A DNA stretch of 44,807 nucleotides from Oscillospiraceae bacterium (GCA_015065605.1 SVPZ01000023.1:1-44807); one strand, 5' to 3'; positions 13,520-22,764 are shown, counted from the first letter of the stretch. Made by a program: numbers and translations. Notes: a model not told the origin generated them from the letters alone.

Positions 13520-15418
13520 ATGTTTAACAAAAAATTCGGTTACGGCGTAAACTATTGGGCAAGTGAAAATGCCACACGTATGTGGCGCGATTTTAATGCC
13601 GAGGCTATCGAAAAGGATTTTATCGCCCTTAAAAATGTAGGTGTAAAGTGGATTCGTCTGTTTCCTACCTGGGATGATTTTCAGCCTATCAGAGAACTGA
13701 CCACCTGGGGCGGTACTCACGTAGAGGTTGTTTATAACGACGAAACTCCCCTTGATGATTCTCCCGAGGGCGTTGCAGGCGTCAGCAAGGTGATGTTCGA
13801 GCGCCTTGATATAGTTATGAATCTCTGTAAAAAATACGGCTTCAGAGTTGACCTTGCCATATTTACCGGTTTTATGAGCAGTATGAACTACATTCCACGT
13901 CTTTTTGAAAACAAAAACGTATTTACCGACCCCGTTGCTCTTATGTGGGAGCAAAAGTTTATAAAATATATGGTTACCCGTTATAAAGACCATTCTGCTC
14001 TCGGCGGATGGGACCTTGGTAACGAATGTTCCGTAATGCGCAATATATACGGCGACGTTGCAACACAGTATTTCTGGACCTGTATGGTTGCAAACGCTAT
14101 TCGCGCTATTGATAAGGAGCATCCCGTAATTTCGGGACAGGCAGGTTTGGGTACCGATAGTATAAATCCCGAAAAATGCGAGGGCTGGCAGGTTATGCCT
14201 CACGCTGAATGTGTGGATATTTTAACCACCCATCCCTATCCTATTTTCCGTGAACCAAATGACAGAATAAACACAATGCGTCCTATTATGCACACAAGCG
14301 CCGAGTGTAATATGTTTGAGGATTTAAGCGGTAAAATGTGCTTTGTTGAAGAAACAGGCTCTATCGGTTATCAGACCTGTTCCCTTGAAAGTGAAGCGGA
14401 TTTTATAAGAGGCGATTTACTAAACAGTTATCTTCACGGTTGCCACGGATATTTCTGGTGGTGCGCTTTTGACCAAGGCAAAATTGATTTTGCGCCGTAT
14501 GATTGGAATAATATCGGTTCCGATTACGGACTTCTTGGCGGAAACCGTGAAGAAAAGCCTTCTTCAAAAGAGGGTAAGCGTCTTATGACCATACTTTCGC
14601 AAATTGATTTGCCTAAGTATGAAAGACAGGCTGTTTGCGTTATTCCTCTTAACCTTAGTACATCTACCACCCTTGCTGCAAACGTTGCTTGTCTTGCGGC
14701 TCAAAACGACGTAGGTATAAAGTATTGCGGAGCAAAAGGAGAACTTCCCGACAGTAAGCTTTATATAGTGCCAAGAATTGAGGGTAACGGCGCGCTCAGA
14801 AGAAGCACCGTTGAAAAGTTAAAGGAAAAGGCCAGAAAGGGCGCTACCGTGTATATTTCTATGGGCGGCGGTTTCTTAAGAATGTTCCCCGAACTTTCGG
14901 GTATCGAAATTGTTTCCCGTGAGGTTCCTGCAAAGGCGCTTACGGTTAATATTGACGGCGTTGACCTTCCTGCAAGTCCCAATTACGTTTATCATACTAA
15001 CGGTATTGACGGCAAGGTTCTTGCAAGTTTCAGCGACGGAACCCCCGCTATAGTATCTCACCCCTACGGTAACGGCAGAATTATAATCAGTCTTTTCTCT
15101 GTAGAAGCGCAGACCACCTGGCTAAAAGGCGCATTCAACAGAGCTGATGCTCCTGCTTACCATTTGGTTTATTCCCTTATATTAAAGAATGCAGGGGTAA
15201 AACCCGATTTTTATACCGATAATATTTACGTTTGCGCCAAGGAACATAAAATTGATAATAAGCGCAGTATCATTTCGCTTATGAACTATAACGACTGTAC
15301 CGAAGAATATACCGTATCTTCTTCATTGGGCTATCACGTAAGAAAAACCTACTATGGAAAACTTGACGGAAAGCTTTCTAAAAATGATGCAGTAATTTTC
15401 GAAATAGAGAAATACTAA
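13520..15418 (+). CDS. Cytoplasmic clan GH-A-like glycoside hydrolase
   Basis: The 632-residue protein has no signal peptide. The N-terminal part (about 1-370) looks like a (beta/alpha)8 barrel related to GH5/GH42: GYGVNYW, IRLFPTWDDFQP, GGWDLGNEC with the probable acid/base Glu169, and CFVEETG with the probable nucleophile Glu278, then GYFWWCAFDQG. The C-terminal part (about 380-560) resembles a class I glutamine amidotransferase or ThuA-like fold as in GH42 trimerisation domains (KLYIVPRIEG, GATVYISMGGG), followed by a small beta domain. It should hydrolyse an imported oligosaccharide; substrate unknown. AGGG precedes ATG. FkbM gene follows after one base. Confidence 0.82.
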   Translation: MFNKKFGYGVNYWASENATRMWRDFNAEAIEKDFIALKNVGVKWIRLFPTWDDFQPIRELTTWGGTHVEVVYNDETPLDDSPEGVAGVSKVMFERLDIVMNLCKKYGFRVDLAIFTGFMSSMNYIPRLFENKNVFTDPVALMWEQKFIKYMVTRYKDHSALGGWDLGNECSVMRNIYGDVATQYFWTCMVANAIRAIDKEHPVISGQAGLGTDSINPEKCEGWQVMPHAECVDILTTHPYPIFREPNDRINTMRPIMHTSAECNMFEDLSGKMCFVEETGSIGYQTCSLESEADFIRGDLLNSYLHGCHGYFWWCAFDQGKIDFAPYDWNNIGSDYGLLGGNREEKPSSKEGKRLMTILSQIDLPKYERQAVCVIPLNLSTSTTLAANVACLAAQNDVGIKYCGAKGELPDSKLYIVPRIEGNGALRRSTVEKLKEKARKGATVYISMGGGFLRMFPELSGIEIVSREVPAKALTVNIDGVDLPASPNYVYHTNGIDGKVLASFSDGTPAIVSHPYGNGRIIISLFSVEAQTTWLKGAFNRADAPAYHLVYSLILKNAGVKPDFYTDNIYVCAKEHKIDNKRSIISLMNYNDCTEEYTVSSSLGYHVRKTYYGKLDGKLSKNDAVIFEIEKY

Positions 15419-15419
15419 A

Positions 15420-16445
15420 ATGCAGGATATTTGGAACTATCTGAAGTCGAATAATAAACCTATCGTTTTATACGGCACCGGTGACGGTGCCGATAAAATT
15501 TATAAAAGACTTTCAAAGGATGATATAAAGATAAGCGGAGTATTTGCTTCTGACGGCTTTAAAAAGGGTAAAACCGCCTACGGCTTTACCGTGACCTCTT
15601 ATAGCGAACTTAAAGAAAAATTCGGTGATATGATAATTCTGGTTTGCTTCGGCAGTCACCTTGACTCTGTTATCGAAAACGTATTAAGGCTTGAAAGGGA
15701 AAACGAACTTTATCTGCCCGACGTTCCCGTGTGCGACGGAGAGGTTTTTGATTTAGCCTTTGCTAAAAAACACGCCGATGAACTGACTCAGGTTTATAAT
15801 ATGCTTTCTGACGAAAAATCCAAAAGGGTTTTTGAAAATACGGTGTATTTTAAACTGACGGGTAAAAGCAGTTATTTAAGAGAAATTGAAAGCGACAGAA
15901 ACGAGGTTTTTGAACTTTTAGCCTTAAAAAATGAAAATTTCCTTGACCTTGGAGCTTTTAACGGTGATACCGTAGAGGAATTTATGAAGTATTGCCCCGA
16001 TTATAAAAATATTGTTGCCCTTGAGCCTGACGCCAGAAATTTCAGAAAACTTTTACAAAATACCGAGAATATAAAAAACATAACTTTAATTAATAAAGCA
16101 GTATCGGATAAAAGGGGTATTATAACAATTTCTAAAAATAAGGGCAGGGGAAATTCTCTTACGGGTAAAACCGTAGAAATCGAAACTGCAACTATAGAGG
16201 AAATCTCAAAGGAAACTGTGCCTACCTTTATCAAGATGGACGTAGAGGGCGCTGAACTTTCTGCAATAACGGGCGGACAAGAGATAATAAAAAACAGACC
16301 CAAGCTTCACGTGGCGGCATATCACAGAAGCGAGGATTTGTTTACGCTTCCTTTAAAACTTAAGGAAATTTGCCCTGATTATAAAATTTATATGCGAAAG
16401 CACAAAGCCCTTCCTGCGTGGGACATAAACTTTATTTTTATATAA
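15420..16445 (+). CDS. FkbM family methyltransferase with N-terminal Rossmann-like domain
   Basis: The 341-residue protein begins with a nucleotide-binding-like segment (IVLYGTGDGADKIYKRL), similar to sugar-modifying proteins of the PglD or sugar-epimerase type, and continues with an FkbM methyltransferase domain: FLDLGAFNGDTVEEF (SAM motif I, about 178-192), ALEPDARNFRKL, and FIKMDVEGAE near 273-282. FkbM enzymes methylate hydroxyl groups on sugars or lipids. It starts one base after the glycosidase stop and is followed by the promoter of the preQ1 transporter, so it ends the operon. The acceptor is unknown. No glycosyltransferase neighbours are present to suggest a capsule locus. Confidence 0.82.
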   Translation: MQDIWNYLKSNNKPIVLYGTGDGADKIYKRLSKDDIKISGVFASDGFKKGKTAYGFTVTSYSELKEKFGDMIILVCFGSHLDSVIENVLRLERENELYLPDVPVCDGEVFDLAFAKKHADELTQVYNMLSDEKSKRVFENTVYFKLTGKSSYLREIESDRNEVFELLALKNENFLDLGAFNGDTVEEFMKYCPDYKNIVALEPDARNFRKLLQNTENIKNITLINKAVSDKRGIITISKNKGRGNSLTGKTVEIETATIEEISKETVPTFIKMDVEGAELSAITGGQEIIKNRPKLHVAAYHRSEDLFTLPLKLKEICPDYKIYMRKHKALPAWDINFIFI

Positions 16446-16449
16446 ATAC

Positions 16450-16477
16450 TTGCTTTTTTTAAAAAATATAGTATAAT
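16450..16477 (+). promoter_or_regulatory. Promoter of the preQ1 riboswitch operon
   Basis: TTGCTT (16450-16455), a 16-base spacer and perfect TATAAT (16472-16477). The start of transcription is expected at about 16484, right before the riboswitch aptamer. Confidence 0.8.
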
Positions 16478-16484
16478 TAGTAAA

Positions 16485-16531
16485 CCGACAGTTCGTTTGT
16501 ACCATCCTGTCGTTAAACAAAACCAGGACTA
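16485..16531 (+). ncRNA. PreQ1-I riboswitch aptamer
   Basis: Stem P1 is CGACAG (16486-16491) with CTGTCG (16507-16512). The loop holds TTCGTTTGTACCATC, and the A-rich tail TTAAACAAAACCAGGACT follows at once to form the H-type pseudoknot. This closely follows the known preQ1-I pattern (short stem, C-rich loop, AACAAAAC tail). The downstream gene encodes a queuosine-precursor transporter, which agrees with the ligand. Confidence 0.85.
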
Positions 16532-16549
16532 AATATCATAAAAATGATT

Positions 16550-16580
16550 AAAAGGTCTTGGATAACAAGACCTTTTTATT
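16550..16580 (+). terminator. Riboswitch-controlled terminator
   Basis: AAAAGGTCTTG (16550-16560) and CAAGACCTTTT (16566-16576) form a hairpin followed by TATTT. The aptamer tail CCAGGAC (16523-16529) can instead pair with GTCTTGG (16555-16561), destroying the hairpin. Ligand binding captures the tail, so the terminator should form: an OFF switch by transcription attenuation. Confidence 0.75.
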
Positions 16581-16591
16581 TGGTGATAAAT

Positions 16592-17332
16592 ATGATGAAA
16601 AATAAACTCAGACGGGAATATAAAGAAACAGTTTTTTTGTTCAGATGTATTCCGTCAACCCTTGTATCGCTTTTTGTCGTAAGCGTTATTTGTATGAATT
16701 TACTTGCAAACAAAACCCTTGTGCAAACAAGTTGGATAGCCCTTGACGGCGGAGTGCTTATTTCCTGGCTTTCCTTTATGTGTATGGATATAATTACAAA
16801 GTACTTCGGCCCCAAGGCTTCAAATAAGGTGGTGCTTCTTGCTTCCCTTATTAATCTGCTTACCTGCCTTGTGTTTTTCGTGGCAAGTATTATTCCGTCA
16901 AAGGCTAACGATTATACTGCGCTAAACAGTCTTCTCGGCGGTACGTGGTTCGTGCTTTTAGGCAGTACGGTGGCATTTCTTATTTCTGCAGTAATAAATA
17001 ATTTTTTGAATTGGCTTATAGGAAAAAGCTTTTTGAAAAATCCCGATTCTAAGGTTGCCTTTGCCACACAGTCCTACGTTTCCACCTTTATAGGACAGTT
17101 TTTTGATAATTTTATTTTTTCTGCTATTGTATTTATGGGGTTTGCGCCTGTTTATTGGAATGGCTTTCATTGGACGGTTATACAGTGCATTACCTGCGCC
17201 CTTACAGGCGCGGCGGCAGAGCTTATAATGGAAATACTTTTTTCACCATTTGCCTACAAAATTATTAAAAAATGGAAAAAAGAAAAGGTTGGAAACGATT
17301 ATTTTAGTTTTATAGAGGAGAAGATAAAATGA
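16592..17332 (+). CDS. VUT-family queuosine precursor transporter
   Basis: The 246-residue membrane protein has about six hydrophobic helices and the COG1738/YhhQ pattern: VSVICMNLLANKTL, GGVLISWLSFMCMDIITKYFGPKAS, and SYVSTFIGQFFDNFIF. Members import queuosine precursors such as preQ1, preQ0 or queuine for tRNA modification. The ATG at 16592 is preceded by GGTGA; an in-frame ATG at 16544 lies upstream of the riboswitch terminator and would translate through the hairpin, so it is rejected. The stop overlaps the following SDR start (ATGA). Transcription should be repressed when preQ1 is plentiful. No queuosine synthesis genes are visible in the window, so the cell may depend on salvage. Confidence 0.9.
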   Translation: MMKNKLRREYKETVFLFRCIPSTLVSLFVVSVICMNLLANKTLVQTSWIALDGGVLISWLSFMCMDIITKYFGPKASNKVVLLASLINLLTCLVFFVASIIPSKANDYTALNSLLGGTWFVLLGSTVAFLISAVINNFLNWLIGKSFLKNPDSKVAFATQSYVSTFIGQFFDNFIFSAIVFMGFAPVYWNGFHWTVIQCITCALTGAAAELIMEILFSPFAYKIIKKWKKEKVGNDYFSFIEEKIK

Positions 17333-17982
17333 AGATTTTAATAACCGGTACTTCTCAGGGTATAGGCAAAGCCATAGCAGAGCGCTTTTTAAAGGAAAAC
17401 CATACCGTAATAGGAATTGACAGACAGGAAAAAAGTATAACGAATGAAAATTATATTCATTATATCTGTGACGTAAGGGATTTTGATAAGCTTCCGCAAA
17501 TTGACGGCGTAAACGTTCTTATCAATAATGCGGGAACTCAAAATGAGGATGATATTGATATAAATTTAAAAGCCCTTATTAAAATTACCGAAAGGTACGG
17601 ATTGCAAAAAGATATAAAGTCGGTTCTGAATATCGGTTCGGCAAGCGCTCATACGGGAGCAGAATTTCCCGAATACTGCGCAAGTAAGGGCGGAGTTCTT
17701 AGTTATACCAAAAACGTGGCTATGCGCGTTGCAAAGTTCGGCGCCACCTGTAATAGCCTTGACCCCGGCGGAGTTTTGACCCCCCTTAACGACTGTGTTA
17801 TTAAGGATCAAAAACTGTGGGAACAGATTATGGACGAAACACCCCTTAAAAGATGGGCAACCCCCGAAGAAATTGCCGATTGGGCATATTTTTTAACCGT
17901 TACCAATAAGTTTTGTACGGGTCAGTGCATTGTGGTTGACGGCGGTGAGTCAATAAATTATAACTTTATATGGAAAGAATAA
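17329..17982 (+). CDS. Short-chain dehydrogenase/reductase (SDR)
   Basis: This 217-residue NAD(P)-dependent oxidoreductase has the classical SDR signs: TGTSQGIG (6-13) for the cofactor, NNAG (66-69), Ser104, Tyr116 and Lys120 as the catalytic set (YxxxK), DPGGVLTP after beta-6, and the C-terminal GQCIVVDGGES. It is a little shorter than the usual 245 residues. The substrate is unknown; resemblance to FabG-like reductases is generic. The start overlaps the transporter stop by four bases, so the gene is co-translated and lies under preQ1 riboswitch control. This linkage may hint at a role in salvage of the precursor, but that is speculative. A terminator follows. Confidence 0.9.
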   Translation: MKILITGTSQGIGKAIAERFLKENHTVIGIDRQEKSITNENYIHYICDVRDFDKLPQIDGVNVLINNAGTQNEDDIDINLKALIKITERYGLQKDIKSVLNIGSASAHTGAEFPEYCASKGGVLSYTKNVAMRVAKFGATCNSLDPGGVLTPLNDCVIKDQKLWEQIMDETPLKRWATPEEIADWAYFLTVTNKFCTGQCIVVDGGESINYNFIWKE

Positions 17983-17985
17983 AAC

Positions 17986-18023
17986 AAAACGGAGATTTTC
18001 ATTTTCGAAAATCTCCGTTTTTT
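17986..18023. terminator. Bidirectional terminator between SDR and PHP genes
   Basis: AAAACGGAGATTTTC (17986-18000) and GAAAATCTCCGTTTT (18007-18021) form a perfect 15-bp stem with a six-base loop, flanked by A and T runs. It serves the converging plus-strand SDR gene and the minus-strand PHP gene. Confidence 0.85.
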
Positions 18024-18024
18024 G

Positions 18025-19302
18025 TCAGAATGCGAAAAACTGTTGTCTGAAATCAGCCGTTGCTTTTTCGGTTTGGGCAATTTTCTGCTTATCACCGGAA
18101 TAAAGCGCTTCGGAATGGGCAGAAGTAAACCGTTGATATCTTGTAAAATATTCTGACATCAAAAAACGGGCATACTTTGCATAGCGGTATTTTCCGACTG
18201 CGCGGAAATATCTGTCATCCTTGCGCTCAACAGCAACGCATCTTTCTTGCTTTACTGCATTTGGAATATCTTCAAAATCCTTCGCAAATGCAATAGTAAA
18301 CTGAACATTAAAGAATTGGCACCAGCCTGTTTTGGTTGTGGAGTGAGCGTCGGAGCTTCCTACAACCGGTATTTTATAACCTTGCTCCAACAAATCGGTT
18401 CTAAGCATCTCCTGTAAATTGTTGCCGTTGCCGTAATTATCGCAACCTGCAATAACCTCAAGGGCATCAAAATGACCGTTTTTCCAATGATAGATAAAAT
18501 CATCGGCTTCCATATTATATTCGCCGTAAGCCTCCCAAAAGGGATGCGCCATTATAGCGACTCCGCCGGACTTTTTTATTTCATTGGCAACAAAAATACG
18601 GAATGCCGCGCACTTTTTATCGCTTACTCCTTCAAAGTTATACGATGAAAGTATCTTTTGTATTTCGGCTTCAACATATTCAGGGTCATTTTCGATTGTA
18701 TCGTTTACACTATTCTTGCCGTTAAAATTTATTATATGGAAATATCCCATATCACGGTTGTGAACCTCTTCACCGCGAAACACACAAAAATCATCGGTTA
18801 AGGAAGAAAGTTGTTCCTTTGCTTCCAGCGACGGGCTGAATTTGTGGTGATCGGTAACAGCCAAAAAGTCATAACCGGATGCACGGTAGTTGCAAGAAAC
18901 CTCAAAGGGAGTGCCCTCTCCGTCGGAACGGCAGGTATGTACGTGAAGATCGCCTTTGAAGGGCTTTAATTTACTTAAATCTTCATCAACCGAATAAAGG
19001 TGTGTGCTTAAAATGATTTTTCCGTTATACCTTACCTTTAAGGTATAGCATTGTTCAGAAGAGAAGTTGTATTGCAGGGAAAATGTGTTTTCTCTGCAAT
19101 TTTCCGGAGTTTTATAGGCATAACGTTCTTCTTCGTCAATACGGTAAATTTCAGTATGAGGAATACTGTATTTTTCCATTGGCTGAATTTTTAACTCCAG
19201 CAAATCATTGTTTATATCGCAGTTATTAAGCTTTATATAAACCGTTTGCAATTTGTTGCTTAAAAATACTCTGGGGAATACCTTTGTAACGTTAATTTCC
19301 AT
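18025..19302 (-). CDS. PHP-domain metal-dependent phosphoesterase-like protein
   Basis: The 425-residue protein has an N-terminal beta-rich domain (about 1-110) of unknown type, then a PHP domain starting GDLHVHTCRSDGEG (117-130), with TDHH (150-153), GEEVHNRDMGYFH, IMAHPFWEAYG and VVGSSDAH. These His and Asp residues are the metal ligands expected for a trinuclear phosphoesterase. The C-terminal 80 residues are helical. Family members cleave phosphate esters; the substrate is not known. It begins 21 bases after the glnN stop and is therefore probably read from the glnN promoter. No signal peptide. The ribosome binding site is weak (GGGGG upstream of ATG). Confidence 0.85.
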   Translation of the reverse strand: MEINVTKVFPRVFLSNKLQTVYIKLNNCDINNDLLELKIQPMEKYSIPHTEIYRIDEEERYAYKTPENCRENTFSLQYNFSSEQCYTLKVRYNGKIILSTHLYSVDEDLSKLKPFKGDLHVHTCRSDGEGTPFEVSCNYRASGYDFLAVTDHHKFSPSLEAKEQLSSLTDDFCVFRGEEVHNRDMGYFHIINFNGKNSVNDTIENDPEYVEAEIQKILSSYNFEGVSDKKCAAFRIFVANEIKKSGGVAIMAHPFWEAYGEYNMEADDFIYHWKNGHFDALEVIAGCDNYGNGNNLQEMLRTDLLEQGYKIPVVGSSDAHSTTKTGWCQFFNVQFTIAFAKDFEDIPNAVKQERCVAVERKDDRYFRAVGKYRYAKYARFLMSEYFTRYQRFTSAHSEALYSGDKQKIAQTEKATADFRQQFFAF

Positions 19303-19323
19303 TTTTTAAAACCCCCAACAGAT

Positions 19324-21408
19324 TTATACGCTAAAAAGTAAATCGCAGTAGTTGGGATAGGGCCATTCGTTTTCGTCCACCATTGTTTCGGCGGTGTCAA
19401 CCTTGCTTCTCATACTGTTTATGGCAGGAATAACCAAATCTCTGTACGCTTTGGCTTTTTCGAGAATGTCGTCGCTGTTTTCAGCCTTGTTTATCGCATC
19501 GCTCAATGTAGCGCAGTCTTCGAAAATACCGTCGGTAAGTTCGCAAAGTTTTTCTGCAATACTACGCTCGTATTTAGCGGTAAATCCTGCGCCCTCTTTG
19601 GCAGTGAGATTAAGGGACAAATCGGCGCCAATCTTGCTGAGTACGGGTAAAATTTGTTCTTTTGCCATACGCAGCGCGGTAAGACCTTCAATATGTAAGC
19701 ATTTATTGTAACGTTCGATGTTTATAGATTCTCTTGATTTAAGTTCGATTTCGGAATAAACGTTATATTTGCCGAAAAGTTCAACGTTCTTTTTGCTGGT
19801 GTAATAGGGAAGAGCGCTTACGGCATCGTGAAGATTTAAAAGACCGCGTCTTTCTGCCTCTTCTTCCCACTCCTTAGAATATCCGTCACCGTCGAAGATT
19901 ATGCGCTTATGAAGTCCGTAATATTCGCGGATAATTGCGTGAACCTCGCTGTCGAAATCTTCCGCCTTTTCAAGTCTATCGGAAAATTCGTCAAAGGCTT
20001 CGCTGATGATGGTGTTCAGTATGGTGTTTACGCCTGCAATAGACATAGGCGCACCAAGCATACGGAATTCGAACTTGTTTCCCGTAAAGGCGAAGGGAGA
20101 GGTGCGGTTTCTGTCGGTGGTAGCCTTTCTGAAAGAGGGCATGGTTTTAACACCGAAATCCATTTTTTCTCTTGCTTTGGCGGTGTATTCGGTTCCGTTT
20201 TCAATAGAATCGAGAATATCGGTAAGTTCATTTCCAAGGAACATGGAAACTATGGCGGGAGGCGCCTCGTGACCGCCTAAACGGTGATCGTTTCCTGCAG
20301 AGGCAACAGACAGACGAAGCAGATCCTGATGCTTATCTACTGCCGAAATAACTGCAGTTAAAATAAGTAAGAACTGCAAATTTTCACACGGAGTTTTTCC
20401 GGGATTTAAAAGATTAACACCTGTATCGGTAGAAAGCGACCAGTTGTTGTGTTTACCGCTTCCGTTAAGATTACCAAAAGGCTTTTCGTGTAAAAGACAA
20501 ACAAGACCGTGTTTTTCTGCAACCTTCTTGAGTATTTCCATAGTGAGCTGATTATGGTCGGTGGAAATATTAACGGTCGTGAAAACGGGCGCCATTTCAT
20601 GCTGTGCGGGAGCAGCCTCGTTGTGCTTTGTTTTAGAGGGAATGCCAAGCATCCAGAGTTCTTTATCCAGTTCCTTCATAAAGGCGGAAACTCTCGGACG
20701 GATAACGCCGTAATAGTGGTCGCCGAGTTCCTGACCCTTGGGGGCAGGGGCGCCAAAAAGAGTTCTGCCGCAAAAACGAAGGTCTTCGCGCTTATCGTAA
20801 AGCTTTTTATCAACAAGGAAGTATTCCTGTTCTGCGCCAACGGTAGGCTTTACTGTTTTTGCATCGGTATTTCCAAAAAGTCTTATAAGACGAAGAGAAG
20901 CGTCGTTAAGCGCCTGCATGGAACGTACGAGAGGTGTCTTTTTATCAAGAGCGTGACCGCCGTGAGAATAGAAGGCGGTGGGAATACATAGGGAGCCGTC
21001 CTTTACAAATGCATAAGAGGTGGGGTCCCAGGCGGTATATCCCCTTGCTTCAAAGGTGGCGCGCAAACCACCGGTGGGGAAGGAAGAGCCGTCGGCTTCG
21101 CCCTTAATAAGCTCCTTGCCGGAAAACTCTAAAAGAACGCGTCCGCCTTCGGTAGGAGTTATAAAGCTGTCGTGCTTTTCTGCAGTAATGCCCGTCATAG
21201 GCTGGAACCAATGGGTAAAGTGGGTAGCCCCTTTTTCTATTGCCCATTCCTTCATTCCCTGCGCTACGTCGCCTGCAATACCGGGGTCAATGGTTTTGCC
21301 CTGCTCTATGGTTTTTTTAAGCGCCTTGTAAACGTCTTCGGGAAGATATTCCTTCATTACCGCGTCGTTAAAGACAAGCGAACCGAAATAATCTGTGATT
21401 TTTTCCAT
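19324..21408 (-). CDS. glnN: Glutamine synthetase type III
   Basis: The 694-residue enzyme makes glutamine from glutamate, ammonia and ATP. Length and sequence mark it as GSIII rather than the 440-470 residue GSI. Landmarks: [10 protein letters not shown] (191-200), [14 protein letters not shown] (261-274), [10 protein letters not shown] (315-324), [25 protein letters not shown], and a long C-terminal helical region with [13 protein letters not shown] 21408 is six bases after AGAGGAG; an earlier in-frame ATG at 21429 precedes that site. It has its own consensus promoter and drives the PHP gene behind it. I saw no obvious GlnR or TnrA-type operator in the short leader. Confidence 0.96.
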   Translation of the reverse strand: MEKITDYFGSLVFNDAVMKEYLPEDVYKALKKTIEQGKTIDPGIAGDVAQGMKEWAIEKGATHFTHWFQPMTGITAEKHDSFITPTEGGRVLLEFSGKELIKGEADGSSFPTGGLRATFEARGYTAWDPTSYAFVKDGSLCIPTAFYSHGGHALDKKTPLVRSMQALNDASLRLIRLFGNTDAKTVKPTVGAEQEYFLVDKKLYDKREDLRFCGRTLFGAPAPKGQELGDHYYGVIRPRVSAFMKELDKELWMLGIPSKTKHNEAAPAQHEMAPVFTTVNISTDHNQLTMEILKKVAEKHGLVCLLHEKPFGNLNGSGKHNNWSLSTDTGVNLLNPGKTPCENLQFLLILTAVISAVDKHQDLLRLSVASAGNDHRLGGHEAPPAIVSMFLGNELTDILDSIENGTEYTAKAREKMDFGVKTMPSFRKATTDRNRTSPFAFTGNKFEFRMLGAPMSIAGVNTILNTIISEAFDEFSDRLEKAEDFDSEVHAIIREYYGLHKRIIFDGDGYSKEWEEEAERRGLLNLHDAVSALPYYTSKKNVELFGKYNVYSEIELKSRESINIERYNKCLHIEGLTALRMAKEQILPVLSKIGADLSLNLTAKEGAGFTAKYERSIAEKLCELTDGIFEDCATLSDAINKAENSDDILEKAKAYRDLVIPAINSMRSKVDTAETMVDENEWPYPNYCDLLFSV

Positions 21409-21441
21409 AAGTAACTCCTCTTTATGCATATAATTATAATT

Positions 21442-21470
21442 ATTATATTATACTACGTAAATTTTGTCAA
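21442..21470 (-). promoter_or_regulatory. Promoter of glnN
   Basis: On the minus strand, perfect TTGACA (21470-21465), 17 bases, and perfect TATAAT (21447-21442). The leader to the start codon is short and AT-rich. Confidence 0.8.
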
Positions 21471-21475
21471 ATAAA

Positions 21476-21497
21476 AAAGGAGTCACCGGACTCCTTT
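21476..21497 (-). terminator. Terminator of the transglutaminase-like gene
   Basis: AAAGGAGTC and GACTCCTTT form a perfect 9-bp stem with a four-base loop. On the minus strand it is followed by TTTATTT and overlaps the last codon of the upstream gene; it separates that gene from the glnN promoter. Confidence 0.8.
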
Positions 21498-22764
21498 ATT
21501 TTTTCGTTTTTTCAAAATAAATGACACAGGTGTCCCCCGGAAAAGAAAGAGTTTTAAGTTTAAACTTTACTATAAGGGTTTTTTCAATACATTTATTTTG
21601 AATTTCAACAACGTATTTTTCGTAATTGGTTTTAAAATCTTCGGCGACCTGTTCGTCACAGAACATAAATTCCGCGTGTTTTTCACCCGCTTTAAACTTC
21701 TTGACAATTTCTTCTGCAACGGGATTTATGGGGTCATCCTTAATTATAAGTCCTCTTTTGATGAAAAAATTATGTTCGGTACTGTTTGCATCCGGAATAC
21801 TGAAGTTAAAGGAATTTCCTTGGGAAATAAAGGAAATATCGGCGTCATTATAGGTCAGGTCGATATCGTGGTCGGCTCTGATTTGAAGCGTAGTAAGGTT
21901 AAGATAGGTGTGGTGAGGCTCTTCTCTTAAATCATCCCACGTAACGTCAACGTGATACCAGTTTCCCTCAAGCTTTACCATATTCCAAAGATGGCCGACA
22001 CCCTTTGAGTCGCCCGTTATAAGAATACATTCAAGACCTGCCGTCTGACAAAGCAATTTGAATGCGCGGGCGTAACCCTCGCATACCGCGTGTCCGTTTA
22101 TGAGAGCGCCGTATATGGAATAAATAGAAGCGTTTCCGTCGTCAAATTCGCTGTCGTATCTGACCGTTTTGCAGAGCATATCGTGTATAATTACTTCTTT
22201 TTCAAAATCGTTTTCGGCTTTCAAGGCTTTTGATACAATTCTGTCGATAGCATCCTCTACCTCTTCTTTATTGCTTTCCAGTTCATCCTTTGTGAAACCG
22301 TAGCCGTCCTCGGCATCGTTGCGCTTGAAGGCAACTGCTACCGTGCCGTCCTTCATTGTTATGTAGTAGGATACCGGCATCCAGTAGTACTGCGGAAAAT
22401 CATTACACATAGCTCGGTATGCTTTGGCAACGACGACGGTGGGATTATTGATGATATAACCCATATCAATCCAGCCTACCGTCAGATTGCGTACCATATT
22501 AAGCATTTTTCTATACACTTTTTTTTCGATTTCACTTAAAAAGGAGTAGGAATAAGCAAATTTCAGTTCTTCTGCGCTCAGGACTGCCTCGCTGCCCTCT
22601 ACGGCGGTTACCTCGTCGGTTACCACCTGAGGAATGGTGGGCTTGGTTGCTTCACTGTTTACAGCGGCTTCTTTGTCGGGGCTTTTTTGCTCTTTACATC
22701 CGCAGGAAAGAAAAAGGCAAAGGCAGAGCAGAAAAGCGGTTATTCTTTTAAGGATTTGAGTCAA
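21496..22764 (-). CDS. Transglutaminase-like (cysteine peptidase fold) lipoprotein
   Basis: The 422-residue exported protein has a hydrophobic N-terminus ending FLSCGC, probably a lipoprotein signal, then a low-complexity Ser/Thr/Glu linker. The transglutaminase-like core has the full triad: Cys228 in NGHAVCEGYARAF, His258 in GVGHLWNMV and Asp273 in YHVDVTWDD. Such domains act as peptidases, cross-linkers or in cell-wall binding. The TTG at 22764 is chosen because GGGAG lies eight bases before it; an earlier TTG at 22782 has no binding site. It overlaps the upstream LCP-like gene by 17 bases, so the two are coupled and probably act together at the envelope. Confidence 0.85.
   Translation of the reverse strand: MTQILKRITAFLLCLCLFLSCGCKEQKSPDKEAAVNSEATKPTIPQVVTDEVTAVEGSEAVLSAEELKFAYSYSFLSEIEKKVYRKMLNMVRNLTVGWIDMGYIINNPTVVVAKAYRAMCNDFPQYYWMPVSYYITMKDGTVAVAFKRNDAEDGYGFTKDELESNKEEVEDAIDRIVSKALKAENDFEKEVIIHDMLCKTVRYDSEFDDGNASIYSIYGALINGHAVCEGYARAFKLLCQTAGLECILITGDSKGVGHLWNMVKLEGNWYHVDVTWDDLREEPHHTYLNLTTLQIRADHDIDLTYNDADISFISQGNSFNFSIPDANSTEHNFFIKRGLIIKDDPINPVAEEIVKKFKAGEKHAEFMFCDEQVAEDFKTNYEKYVVEIQNKCIEKTLIVKFKLKTLSFPGDTCVIYFEKTKK

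Noticed and set aside
13454-14203. Antisense frame (249 codons) opposite the glycosidase gene
   Set aside because: It spans the prfC/glycosidase junction, has no binding site or family resemblance, and the plus-strand gene is convincing.
16544-16591. Earlier ATG for the VUT transporter
   Set aside because: It lies in the riboswitch expression platform; translation would begin before the terminator hairpin. ATG 16592 has a binding site and follows the terminator.
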